Source of the DNA: Sphingomonas sp. RIT328
GTDB lineage: Bacteria > Pseudomonadota > Alphaproteobacteria > Sphingomonadales > Sphingomonadaceae
DNA: 64,000 nucleotides
Assembly (NCBI RefSeq): GCF_000632225.1
Contig: NZ_JFYV01000015.1
Location: 17,606-81,605, forward strand
Reading direction: 5' to 3'
Shown: in pieces, positions 26,901 to 34,801 of the stretch
Layout of the letters: each line of letters starts with the position of its first letter
Position numbering within the stretch: position 1 is the stretch's first letter
The notes under the pieces: generated by a model
The model's database searches: none
What the model saw: only the letters and a program-made list of their open reading frames with translations
What the model was told of the DNA's origin: nothing
Position numbers and translations under genes: made by a program

Positions 26901-27462
26901 CGGACGGCACGTCGGCGAAGTTGATCGCCTGGCCGCCGATGCCGGCGGAGAAGGTGTCGCGGCCGTTGAACTCGGAGCGGACGAAGTTGAGGCCGCGGAC
27001 GTTGACGCCCGAGCCCTCGACCGAGAAATGGTCTGGATCGTTGTTGCCGGCGAAGCGGTTGATCGAGACGCCTGGGACGCGCTGCAACGCTTCGGTCACC
27101 GACCGGTCGGGCAAAGCGCCGATGTCCTGCGCGGTGATCGCGTCGACGACCGTATCCGAATTGCGCTTGATCGTCTGGGCGTTGGCAAGGCTCTGCCGGA
27201 TGCCGGTGACGACGATGTCATTGGCGCCGGCATCGTCGGTGGCGGCGGCATCGCCGGTCTGCGGCGCGGCCGGATCGGTGCCCGGCGTATTGGGCGAGGT
27301 CGCGCTGCCCGCGGTATTCTGGCCGCTCGCCGCACCCGTCTGCGCATAGGCCGGGGCGCTCAGGGCGAACACGCACATCGCGGTGACGGATACACTGGTA
27401 AGAATTGCTTTGCTGCGAAACCGCGTCTGAACCACGCGCGCAAGCTGCCTATCGTCGGCCAT
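23926..27462 (-). CDS. TonB-dependent receptor (Caulobacter/Xanthomonas type)
   Basis: A 1178-residue outer-membrane active transporter. The signal peptide ends around APAYAQ. An Ala/Thr-rich linker carries the TonB box DIVVTGIR, and the plug contains DIGALPDRSVTEALQRVPG, VRGLNFVRSEFNG and NATADLIEGGLAGTVNL, the pattern of the large alphaproteobacterial carbohydrate/peptide receptors. The C-terminal barrel ends FSVILRANY. It is divergent from the four-halogenase operon across a 224-base gap that holds a near-palindrome, an arrangement seen in Sphingomonads and Caulobacter. It probably imports the compound on which that operon acts. The ligand is unknown. Confidence 0.92.
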   Translation of the reverse strand: MADDRQLARVVQTRFRSKAILTSVSVTAMCVFALSAPAYAQTGAASGQNTAGSATSPNTPGTDPAAPQTGDAAATDDAGANDIVVTGIRQSLANAQTIKRNSDTVVDAITAQDIGALPDRSVTEALQRVPGVSINRFAGNNDPDHFSVEGSGVNVRGLNFVRSEFNGRDTFSAGIGGQAINFADVPSELLGSVEVYKNATADLIEGGLAGTVNLNTRKPFDNKGFHIGGGIEANYGDFAKKWAPTGSLLISNTWDTPLGRFGLLANGSYSRLRSRADGIQVTNYQTRDGVQAATGTGTNTTVTCRNQLPGTTDAFTLIPGTVNNAAGEAVPNPANVCGAAGTAGADGFADPMGLAYAPIGGQFRSQDYDRRRDGQALAVQWESNDERATFTAQFLRTHSTNAWGEHTFETAPDLSEYNTYPAGCQQNGNGPLNGAGNATTRAECALNGSGQFQFGANQRGNGYNPDAGAYPNFVYDNNGLFQSGFITLPGSGWRTASSGTATTTVPTGGAQQSLSRRQVYDENLVKDAGFNLKFNPDDHWSMNLDVDYTYAKHDVTDLSVFGSTFADSELDLTGNIPVVIPHKPLTLAANWATPNPALAAASDSQYFSSRDFQFWRAAMDHIEHSEGSEYQIKGDFAYKFDDGKFLNRIKFGARYAERTQDVRYTAYNWGAISEVWSGAPVTFNQGDTSRSSLYSFDNFFRGKTNAPPSAYYYNGDLINGYNSAVSFFQTQNDIWRNTNGATATNRFLAAGQRAGAIPGTAFLPSEVSRVTQEDSAAYAMLQFGSNDPMFGNIRVSGNVGVRYVHTTVLSQTQTAVPNRTELGVVDPYATRCVATTRTLPDGTVVTTQPGGVCSLGESEYNRLRNFATDGYASQPAFFTNSYGYFLPSANLKLGLSRDVIFRLAGSKVLTRPDFANIRPYVTYALEPGSGTVTINAGNPYLKPATAWQFDATAEWYFARVGQLSVDAFYKTVDGFFYQSLVNRSITNNGITQNIQARGPANYAGKGKIKGFEVAYQQTFDFLPGFLKGLGFAGNYTYIDSSGLPNSFLNGGTPSSDSTIAKGNLPLEGLSKHNFNATAFYEMGPISLRAAYNWRSRFLLTAADVIFPYTSIFNDATGQLDASAFVNLTKYVKLGVQGVNLTNTTTKLLQAYKAGSNDLAPRSYFTNDRRFSVILRANY

Positions 27463-27557
27463 CGTCTAGCATCCCCAACTTACAGTCCCTATCGATGTCT
27501 CGTCGCGGCACGCCGCGCGGCATCTTGCTGCATTGGGTACGAGCCCGGCGGCCTCGA

Positions 27558-27577
27558 CGCAAGCAATTTTGTTTGCG
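27558..27577. promoter_or_regulatory. 20-bp near-palindrome between TonB receptor and halogenase operon
   Basis: CGCAAGCAATTTTGTTTGCG: eight of ten base pairs are symmetric, breaking only at the centre and at one internal pair. It lies 110 bases before the first halogenase start and 96 bases before the receptor start, in the shared divergent promoter region, and is A/T-rich against a very G/C-rich background. A dimeric repressor or activator site for both operons is inferred. No regulator gene is adjacent. Confidence 0.45.
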
Positions 27578-27686
27578 CTACCACGATTCTAAAACATTGA
27601 TCTAAATGACGGTTTGCGGACGCCGAAACTACGGTATGACACGGCTCATCACGGCGCGGGACAGGCGCCGGTCATGGAAGGGGCGG

Positions 27687-29195
27687 ATGGACGGCAAGCG
27701 GCAGCGGGTGGTGGTCGTCGGCGGGGGGGCGTCCGGTTGGATGGCGGCCACGGCGCTGGCCAAGCTGCTGCCCACCCGGTGCACCGTCGAGCTGGTCGAA
27801 TCGGAGGCGATCGGAATCATCGGGGTCGGCGAGGCGACGCTGCCGCATATTCGCGCCTTCAACGAGCGTCTCGGGATCGTCGAGGCGGAGTTCATGGCGG
27901 CGACGCGGGCGACCTTCAAACTCGGTATCGAATTCCGCGACTGGGGGCGGGTGGGGGACAGCTATATCCACCCGTTCGGCACCTTCGGCCGCGGCAGCGG
28001 CGAGGTGCAGTTCCACCATTATTACACGCGCCTGCTGCGCGCCGGCGTGACGCTGCCGCCGATCGAGGCCTATTCGATGGCCTGTTCGCTGGCGCGGGCG
28101 AATCGGTTCGGCCCGCCGGCGCGCGATCCCCAGCAGATCGCCTCGACCTTCGGCTATGCCTATCAGTTCGATGCGGTCGCCTTCGCGCCCTATCTGCGCC
28201 GCCTCGCCGAACGGCTCGGCGCGCGCCGGACCGAAGGGCGGATCGTCGCCGCGGAGCGTGACCCGGCGAGCGGCAGCGTGACCGCGCTGATCCTGTCGGA
28301 CGGCCGGCGTGTCGAGGGCGATCTGTTCGTCGACTGTTCGGGCTTTGCCGCGATCCTGATCGGCCAGGAGATGGCGGAGCGGTTCGAGGATTGGTCGCAA
28401 TGGCTGCCCGCCGACCGCGCCGTCGCGATGCCGTGCCGGACCGAGACGGCGGTGACGCCCTATACCAGCGCGATCGCGATGCCGGCGGGCTGGCGCTGGC
28501 GCATTCCGCTTCAGCATCGCACCGGCAACGGTTATGTCTTCGCGAGCGACTTCCTGTCGGAAAGCGCCGCGACGGATGCCCTGCTCGCCTCGGTCGAGGG
28601 GACGCCGCTCACCGATCCGCGCGTGCTGCGCTTCAAGGCGGGGCGGCGCACGCGCAGCTGGGTGGGGAATGTGGTCGCGATCGGGCTCGCCTCGGGCTTC
28701 CTCGAACCGCTCGAATCGACCAGCCTGTATCTGGTCCAGCAGGCAATCACCGCGCTGGTCGAGCTGTTCCCCGAGCGCACCATCGCCGATGTCGACCGCG
28801 ACGCGTTCAACCGCCTGATCAACATGGAATATGATCGGGTCCGCGACTTCCTGATCCTGCATTATCACGCCACCGAGCGCGACGATTCGCCGTTCTGGCG
28901 TCACATGCGGACCATGGCCGTGCCCGACAGCCTTGCCGAGAAGATGGCGCTGTTCCGCCGGCGGGGGCGCGTCGTCAAATATCGCGAGGGCGCGTTCCTC
29001 GATGCGAGCTGGGTGTCGGTCTATCTGGGCCAGCGCATCGTGCCCGCGGCGGCGGACCCGCGCGCCTCGGCACCGTCGACCGACAGCCTGCTCGCCGGGC
29101 TCGAGCGGATGCGCGGCGAGATCACCGGCGCGGTCGGCGCGATGCCCGATCACGCCGCGTTCCTCGCCGACTATTGCCCGATGCCGGCGGCATGA
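27687..29195 (+). CDS. Flavin-dependent tryptophan-halogenase family protein 1
   Basis: A 502-residue FAD-dependent halogenase homologue. The FAD motif is VVVVGGGASGW (8-18). The lysine that forms the haloamine/HOX relay in PrnA and RebH corresponds to K78 in ATFKLGIEF. The family motif WRWRIP is at 269-274, and the chloride/catalytic triple E343-S344-T345 is in EPLESTS. All hallmark residues are present, so halogenation (or a related oxidation) is possible with a flavin reductase not seen here. The ATG at 27687 has GGAAGGGG just upstream. It is the first of five genes joined by 4-base overlaps. In these bacteria such genes go with TonB receptors, and the true substrate is rarely free tryptophan. 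Confidence 0.9.
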   Translation: MDGKRQRVVVVGGGASGWMAATALAKLLPTRCTVELVESEAIGIIGVGEATLPHIRAFNERLGIVEAEFMAATRATFKLGIEFRDWGRVGDSYIHPFGTFGRGSGEVQFHHYYTRLLRAGVTLPPIEAYSMACSLARANRFGPPARDPQQIASTFGYAYQFDAVAFAPYLRRLAERLGARRTEGRIVAAERDPASGSVTALILSDGRRVEGDLFVDCSGFAAILIGQEMAERFEDWSQWLPADRAVAMPCRTETAVTPYTSAIAMPAGWRWRIPLQHRTGNGYVFASDFLSESAATDALLASVEGTPLTDPRVLRFKAGRRTRSWVGNVVAIGLASGFLEPLESTSLYLVQQAITALVELFPERTIADVDRDAFNRLINMEYDRVRDFLILHYHATERDDSPFWRHMRTMAVPDSLAEKMALFRRRGRVVKYREGAFLDASWVSVYLGQRIVPAAADPRASAPSTDSLLAGLERMRGEITGAVGAMPDHAAFLADYCPMPAA

Positions 29196-30676
29196 CCGCG
29201 ATCGACGCACCGATCGAGCGGATCGTCGTGGTCGGCGGCGGCATCGTCGGCTGGTCGGCGGCGGTGGCGTTGCGCCGGCGCGTGCCGGACGTCGCGGTGA
29301 CGATCGTCGCAACGCCGCCCTCGCCCGACGCGCTTGCCGACCGGATCGCGCAGACCTTGCCCTCGACGATCGGCTTCCACGACGATCTCGGATTGCGCGA
29401 GGAGGATGCGGTGCTGCGCGCGGGCGGCGTCTGGCGGCTCGGCACGCTGTTCGACGGCTGGGCGGAGGGGCAGCCGCCCTATGTCCATGCCTATGGCCCG
29501 TGCGGTCAGCCGTTCGGCACCGCGTCGTTCCACCATCACTGGCTGCGGGCGGCGCGGGCGGGAACGACGGCGCCGTTCGAGGCGCACGCGCCCGCGGCGG
29601 CACTGGCGCGCGCCGGGCGGATGCCGGTCCCGCCGGCCGGGCCGATGGCGGAGGTGCAGGCGGCGCTGGTGCTCGACGTGCCGCGCTATCGGGGGATGCT
29701 CGAGGCGTTCGGACGGCATTTCGGCGTCGTGGTGCGCGACGGCACGGTCGCATCGGTGCGGTTGCGCGGCGACGACGGCTTCGTCGCTGCGCTGGCGCTG
29801 GCCGACGGCGGCGAGGTGACGGCCGATGTCTTCGTCGATGCCTCCGGTCCGCGCGCACTCGTGCGGAGCGCGATCGACGCGCAATGGGAGGATTGGCAGC
29901 CATGGCTGCGCTGCGACCGTCTCGTCACCGGAGAGGGCGCAGCCGCACCGCTGACCGCCCTCGATACGGTGTCGGCGCTGCCCGCCGGCTGGCGCTGGCG
30001 ATCGGCAGCGGTGGGGCGGACGCTGCATGGGCTGTGCTATGCGGCGGAGTTCCTTTCCGAGGCGGAGGCGCAGCAGGCGCTGACCGCGGCGGGCGCGACC
30101 ATGGTGACCCCGGCGGCGTCTTTCCGGCAGGGGACGCGGCCTGCGCCATGGGCCCGCAATTGCGTCGCGATCGGCGATGCGGCGACGGTGATCGAACCGC
30201 TCGACTTCACCCATCTCCACCTGGCGCAGAGCGCGATCGACCGGATCATCTCGATGCTGCCGGGGCGCGCCTGTCATCCGCTGGAAATCGCCGACTATAA
30301 TCGCCAGGCCTCGGCCGAGGTGATGCGGGTGCGCGACTTCGTGCTCGCTCATTATGCCACGGCGCGGCGGCCCGAGCCCTTCTGGCGCGAGCCGGTCGCC
30401 TTGCCGCCGAGCCTCGCCGAGACGCTGGCGCTGTTCGGCGCGCGCGGGCGGCTGCCGTTCTTCGAGGAGGAGACCTTCTCGCGCGACGACTGGCTGGCGG
30501 TGCTGATCGGGCAGGGTGCGCTGCCGCGGCGGATCGACCCGTTGATCGACGGAACCGATGCGGCAGACAGCGACCGTGCGATGGCGTCCTATCGCGGCGC
30601 GATCGCAGAGGCGGTGATGCGCTGTCCGACGCTCGACGACTATTATCACTCACAGCGGAAACGGCTGAGCAGATGA
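29192..30676 (+). CDS. Halogenase-family protein 2 with replaced catalytic residues
   Basis: A 494-residue member of the same family that keeps the FAD site (VVVGGGIVGW) but has lost the halogenase chemistry residues. The relay lysine is R82 (GGVWRLGTLF), the WxWxIP motif reads WRWRSA at 267-272, and the E-S-T triple has become D338-F339-T340. It may be a flavoprotein of different activity, or a partner of its intact neighbours. The gene is still open over full length and overlaps both neighbours by ATGA, so it is not a decaying pseudogene by length. The start is ATG 29192. Confidence 0.85.
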   Translation: MTAIDAPIERIVVVGGGIVGWSAAVALRRRVPDVAVTIVATPPSPDALADRIAQTLPSTIGFHDDLGLREEDAVLRAGGVWRLGTLFDGWAEGQPPYVHAYGPCGQPFGTASFHHHWLRAARAGTTAPFEAHAPAAALARAGRMPVPPAGPMAEVQAALVLDVPRYRGMLEAFGRHFGVVVRDGTVASVRLRGDDGFVAALALADGGEVTADVFVDASGPRALVRSAIDAQWEDWQPWLRCDRLVTGEGAAAPLTALDTVSALPAGWRWRSAAVGRTLHGLCYAAEFLSEAEAQQALTAAGATMVTPAASFRQGTRPAPWARNCVAIGDAATVIEPLDFTHLHLAQSAIDRIISMLPGRACHPLEIADYNRQASAEVMRVRDFVLAHYATARRPEPFWREPVALPPSLAETLALFGARGRLPFFEEETFSRDDWLAVLIGQGALPRRIDPLIDGTDAADSDRAMASYRGAIAEAVMRCPTLDDYYHSQRKRLSR

Positions 30677-32271
30677 ACGAACATACGATCCGCAGCGTGG
30701 TGATCCTCGGCGGGGGAACGGCAGGCTGGATGGCGGCGGCGGCGCTGTCGCGCTTCCTCAACAATGGCGTCACGCGGGTGACGCTGATCGAATCGGAGGA
30801 GATCGGCACCGTCGGCGTCGGCGAGGCGACGATCCCGCCGCTGCGGACCTTCAACACCATGCTCGGCATCGACGAGCATGAGTTCATCCGCCAGACCGGC
30901 GGCACCTACAAATTGGGGATCGAGTTCGTCGACTGGGGCGGCCTCGGCGAACGCTATTTCCACCCGTTCGGCGCCCATGGTCACGACCTTGCCGGCGTGC
31001 ATTTCCACCAGCTCTACCTGCGCGAGCGGCAGCGGCGGGTGATGCCCGACATCTCCGCCTGGTCGATGAGCGCGGTCGCGGCGCAGGCCGGCAAGTTCGC
31101 ACCCCCGGCGGCGCAGGCGCAGTCGGCGGTCAAGGACCTGTTCTACGCCTATCATTTCGATGCGGCCCGCTATGCCGCCTTCCTGCGCCGCTTCGCCGAG
31201 CAGAATGGCGTGCAGCGGATCGAGGGCAAGGTGACGGCGGTGGCGCAGCGGCCCGAGGACGGTCACGTCACCGCGCTCAAGCTGGAGGACGGGCAGGTCG
31301 TCGGCGGCGACCTGTTCATCGACTGTTCCGGCTTCCGCGGCGTGCTGATCGAGGAGACGCTGGAGACCGGATACGAGGATTGGCGCCACTGGCTGCCGTG
31401 CGACCGCGCGGTCGCGGTGCCGAGCGCCTATGCCGGCGATCCCGATCCCTTCACCCGCGCGACCGCACGCGGTTCCGGCTGGCAATGGCGCATTCCGTTG
31501 CAGCAGCGGATGGGCAACGGCCTCGTCTATTGCAGCGACTTCCAGCAGCCCGAGCAGGCCGAGCGCGAGCTGCTCGCCAACCTGGAGGGCGAGGCGCTCG
31601 CCGCGCCGCGTCACCTGTCCTTCACCACGGGACGGCGCAAGCGGAGCTGGCATCGCAACGTCGTCGCGCTCGGGCTGGCGAGCGGCTTCATCGAACCGCT
31701 CGAATCGACCTCGATCCACCTCGTCCAGTCCGGCATCGCGCGGCTGATCGCGCTGTTCCCGGACCGCCGCTTCAACCCGGTCGAGCGCGACGAATATAAT
31801 GCGCAGATGGACGAGCTCTATGCCGACGTCCGCGACTTCGTCATCCTCCACTATAAGGCGACGCGGCGCAGCGACACGCCGTTCTGGGATCGCTGCCGGA
31901 CGATGAGCGTGCCCGACAGCCTCGCCCGCAAGATCGAGCTGTTCCGCGCCAAGGGCCGCGTTTTCCGCGAAAACCGCGAGCTGTTCGCGACGACCAGCTG
32001 GGTCAGCGTCTGCCTCGGCCAGCATATCGTGCCGGACGATCACGAACCCGCGGTCGATGCGCTCGACGAGGAGAAGGTGGCCGGCGCGCTGGAAGAGATG
32101 CGTCGCGGCTATCTCGACGTCGCCGCGCGGTTGCCGAGCCATGGCGACTTCCTGCGCCATGTCGCCGGCCGGCCGGCCGCGCCGCCGCCGCCGCCGCCCA
32201 CCTCGCCGGAGACGCCGACCTTCTCCTTCGCCTCCGAATCGCCCTTCGATTTCTCGGCCGATCCGCTGTGA
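30673..32271 (+). CDS. Flavin-dependent tryptophan-halogenase family protein 3
   Basis: A 532-residue halogenase homologue with every hallmark: SVVILGGGTAGWM, relay lysine K80 in GTYKLGIEF, WQWRIP, and EPLESTS. It is most like halogenase 4, sharing ESEEIGTVGVGEATIP word for word. It ends with a Pro-rich stretch (seven prolines in APPPPPPPTSP-like sequence) and a Phe/Ser tail not found in the others, possibly an interaction tail. The start overlaps gene 2 as ATGA and its stop overlaps gene 4 as GTGA. The cofactor is FADH2 from an unlinked reductase. Substrate unknown. Confidence 0.9.
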   Translation: MNEHTIRSVVILGGGTAGWMAAAALSRFLNNGVTRVTLIESEEIGTVGVGEATIPPLRTFNTMLGIDEHEFIRQTGGTYKLGIEFVDWGGLGERYFHPFGAHGHDLAGVHFHQLYLRERQRRVMPDISAWSMSAVAAQAGKFAPPAAQAQSAVKDLFYAYHFDAARYAAFLRRFAEQNGVQRIEGKVTAVAQRPEDGHVTALKLEDGQVVGGDLFIDCSGFRGVLIEETLETGYEDWRHWLPCDRAVAVPSAYAGDPDPFTRATARGSGWQWRIPLQQRMGNGLVYCSDFQQPEQAERELLANLEGEALAAPRHLSFTTGRRKRSWHRNVVALGLASGFIEPLESTSIHLVQSGIARLIALFPDRRFNPVERDEYNAQMDELYADVRDFVILHYKATRRSDTPFWDRCRTMSVPDSLARKIELFRAKGRVFRENRELFATTSWVSVCLGQHIVPDDHEPAVDALDEEKVAGALEEMRRGYLDVAARLPSHGDFLRHVAGRPAAPPPPPPTSPETPTFSFASESPFDFSADPL

Positions 32272-33794
32272 GGCAGGACGCGATCCGCCGCGTCGTGATC
32301 GTCGGCGGCGGGACCGCCGGCTGGATGGCGGCAGCGGGGATCTCCCGCATCCTCGGCGACATGCCGGGGCTGAGCATCGAGCTGGTCGAATCGGAGGAGA
32401 TCGGCACCGTCGGCGTCGGCGAGGCGACGATCCCGCAGATCGTGCTGTTCAACACGATGCTCGGTCTCGACGAGGCGATGTTCATGCGCGAGACGCGGGC
32501 GACCTACAAGCTCGGCATCGAGTTCGTCGACTGGGTCCGTCCCGGCCATCGCTACGTCCATCCCTTCGGCAGCTATGGGCTCGACATGAAGGGGATCGAG
32601 TTCCACCATTTCTGGCTCAAGGGGCGTGAGCTCGGCGACACGACGCCGCTCGACGCCTATTCGCTGGCGATCGTTGCCGGCCTGCAGGGGCGGTTCGGCC
32701 ACCCGCGACCCGATCAGCCGGGATCGCCGCTGTCGAAGCTAGGCTATGCCTTCCAGTTCGACGCCGGTCTCTATGCACGGCTGCTCCGCCGGCTGGCGGA
32801 GGCGAACGGCGTGCGCCGGACCGAGGGGCGGATCGTCGGCGTCGACCGTGACGGCGAAAGCGGCCATGTCGCCGCGGTGACGCTCGCGTCCGGCGCGCGC
32901 GTCGAGGGCGACCTGTTCATCGACTGCTCGGGGTTTCGAGGGCTGTTGATCGAGGGCGAGATGCAGGCGGGGTTCGAGGACTGGCGCGACTGGCTGCCCT
33001 GCGACCGCGCGGTCGCGGTGCCGTGCGCCAATGGCGGCGAGCGGCAGCCGCTCACCCGGTCGACCGCGCGCGCGGCGGGCTGGCAGTGGCGCATCCCGCT
33101 CCAGCATCGCATCGGCAACGGCTATGTCTATGCGAGCGAGCATCTGTCCGACGACGAGGCCGCCGCGACCCTGCTGGCCAATCTCGACGGCGCGCCGCTG
33201 GCGGAGCCGCGCTTCCTGCGCTTCACCGCCGGGCATCGCCGCCGCGCCTGGGTCGGCAATGTCGTCGCGCTCGGGCTTGCCGGCGGGTTCCTCGAGCCGC
33301 TCGAATCGACCAGCATCCACCTCGTCCAGTCGGCGATCGCGCGGCTGCTGACCTATTGGCCGACGCGCGCGTTCGACCAGCGCGAGATCGACCGGTTCAA
33401 TGCCGCGCATGTCGAGGACTATCGCGACATCCGCGACTTCCTGGTCCTCCACTATAAGGCGACCGACCGAGACGACACCGCCTTCTGGGACTATTGCCGC
33501 ACGCTGCCGCCGCCGCCCGGTCTTGCCGACAAGCTGGCGATCTTCGCCGCCAATGGCCGTATCTTCCGCGAGCATGAGGAATTGTTCACCGAGACGAGCT
33601 GGCTGTCGGTGATGGTCGGGCAGGGGGTGAGGGCGGGCGGCTATCATCCCGCCGCCGACCTGCTATCGGACGCGGAGACGCTGGCGCGGCTCGGCCATAT
33701 TCGCACCGTCGTCGCGGAGACGGCGCACCTGCTGGCGCGGCAGGACGATATCCTCGCGCATTATGGCTGCACACTGACCGGAGCCGCCGCATGA
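32268..33794 (+). CDS. Flavin-dependent tryptophan-halogenase family protein 4
   Basis: A 508-residue halogenase homologue beginning at a GTG within the overlapping GTGA of gene 3. The FAD motif is VVIVGGGTAGWM, the relay lysine K81 lies in ATYKLGIEF, WQWRIPLQHR follows, and EPLESTSIHLVQS carries the E-S-T triple. Similarity to gene 3 over the whole length points to a tandem duplication followed by divergence. Its stop overlaps the cupin start (ATGA), so the enzymes and the cupin are produced together. Confidence 0.9.
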   Translation: MRQDAIRRVVIVGGGTAGWMAAAGISRILGDMPGLSIELVESEEIGTVGVGEATIPQIVLFNTMLGLDEAMFMRETRATYKLGIEFVDWVRPGHRYVHPFGSYGLDMKGIEFHHFWLKGRELGDTTPLDAYSLAIVAGLQGRFGHPRPDQPGSPLSKLGYAFQFDAGLYARLLRRLAEANGVRRTEGRIVGVDRDGESGHVAAVTLASGARVEGDLFIDCSGFRGLLIEGEMQAGFEDWRDWLPCDRAVAVPCANGGERQPLTRSTARAAGWQWRIPLQHRIGNGYVYASEHLSDDEAAATLLANLDGAPLAEPRFLRFTAGHRRRAWVGNVVALGLAGGFLEPLESTSIHLVQSAIARLLTYWPTRAFDQREIDRFNAAHVEDYRDIRDFLVLHYKATDRDDTAFWDYCRTLPPPPGLADKLAIFAANGRIFREHEELFTETSWLSVMVGQGVRAGGYHPAADLLSDAETLARLGHIRTVVAETAHLLARQDDILAHYGCTLTGAAA

Positions 33795-34801
33795 CCGCGC
33801 ACCCCCTTCCCGAGATCACCGGCATCGACCGGCGTACCTTCGATACGGAGATCCGGCCGGCCGGGCGCCCCGTCGTGCTGCGCGGAATCGCGCGGGACTG
33901 GCCCGCGGTGCAGGCGGCGCAACGCTCGGCGGAGGAGGGCATCGGCTATCTGCGCCAGTTCAGCCATGCGGAGCCGGTCGCGGCGATCCTCGGCGAACCG
34001 TCGATCGGCGGGCGCTTCTTCTACACGCCCGACCTCGGCGCGATGAACTTCATGCGCGGCCAGACGCCGCTCGACCCGTTCCTCGAACGCCTGCTGCGCG
34101 ATCGCGACCGCGCCGAGCCGTTTGCGATGGCGATCCAGTCGGTGCCGCTGCCGCAGCTGCTGCCCGGCTTCACCCAGGCCAATACCACCGATCTGGTCGC
34201 GGCGGAGGTGGTGCCGCGCATCTGGCTGGGCAATGCGATCCGCGTCGCGACGCATTACGATCTGATGGAGAATGTCGGCGTCGTCGTGATGGGGCGGCGG
34301 CGGTTCACGCTGTTCCCGCCCGATCAGGTCGGCAACCTCTATATGGGGCCGCTCGAGCTGACACCCGCGGGCACGCCGGTCAGCCTCGTCGATCCGGACG
34401 CGCCCGATCTGGCGCGCTTCCCGCGCTTCGCCGAGGCCGCCAAGGTCGCACAGACGGCGACGCTGATGCCGGGCGATGCGATCTACATCCCGTTCCACTG
34501 GTGGCATGCCGTCGAATCGCTCGATCCGGTCAACGCCTTCGTCAATTACTGGTGGAATCCGGCGCGCGCCGATCTCGGCAATCCCTATGATGCGCTGCTC
34601 CACGCGCTGCTGACGATTGCGCCCCTGCCGGCGGACCAGCGCGACGCCTTTCGCGCGATGTTCGAGCATCTCGTCTTCCGCGGCGAAGGCGATCCCGCCG
34701 CGCATCTGCCGGAGGCGGCGAAGGGCGTGCTCGGCACGATCCATCCCGCCGCCGCGGCGCGGATCCGCGCGACGCTGCGCGACAGTCTCGCGCGGAGCTA
34801 A
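33791..34801 (+). CDS. Cupin-like (JmjC/cupin_8) Fe(II)/2-oxoglutarate-type protein 1
   Basis: A 336-residue protein of the cupin_8/JmjC-like family. The iron facial triad is visible: the HxD of THYDLMENV in the middle of the barrel and the distal His of FHWWHAVESL. GRRRFTLFPPDQ, common to FIH-like hydroxylases, lies between. Such proteins hydroxylate side chains or small molecules with 2-oxoglutarate and oxygen. It is the last gene of the halogenase operon, joined to halogenase 4 by ATGA. Its stop overlaps by a few bases the stop of a second, convergent cupin, which suggests both work on the same material. The substrate is unknown. Confidence 0.86.
   Translation: MTAHPLPEITGIDRRTFDTEIRPAGRPVVLRGIARDWPAVQAAQRSAEEGIGYLRQFSHAEPVAAILGEPSIGGRFFYTPDLGAMNFMRGQTPLDPFLERLLRDRDRAEPFAMAIQSVPLPQLLPGFTQANTTDLVAAEVVPRIWLGNAIRVATHYDLMENVGVVVMGRRRFTLFPPDQVGNLYMGPLELTPAGTPVSLVDPDAPDLARFPRFAEAAKVAQTATLMPGDAIYIPFHWWHAVESLDPVNAFVNYWWNPARADLGNPYDALLHALLTIAPLPADQRDAFRAMFEHLVFRGEGDPAAHLPEAAKGVLGTIHPAAAARIRATLRDSLARS

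Noticed and set aside
25048..27600. An 850-codon plus-strand frame
   Set aside because: Antisense to the first TonB receptor, whose plug and barrel motifs are unmistakable.
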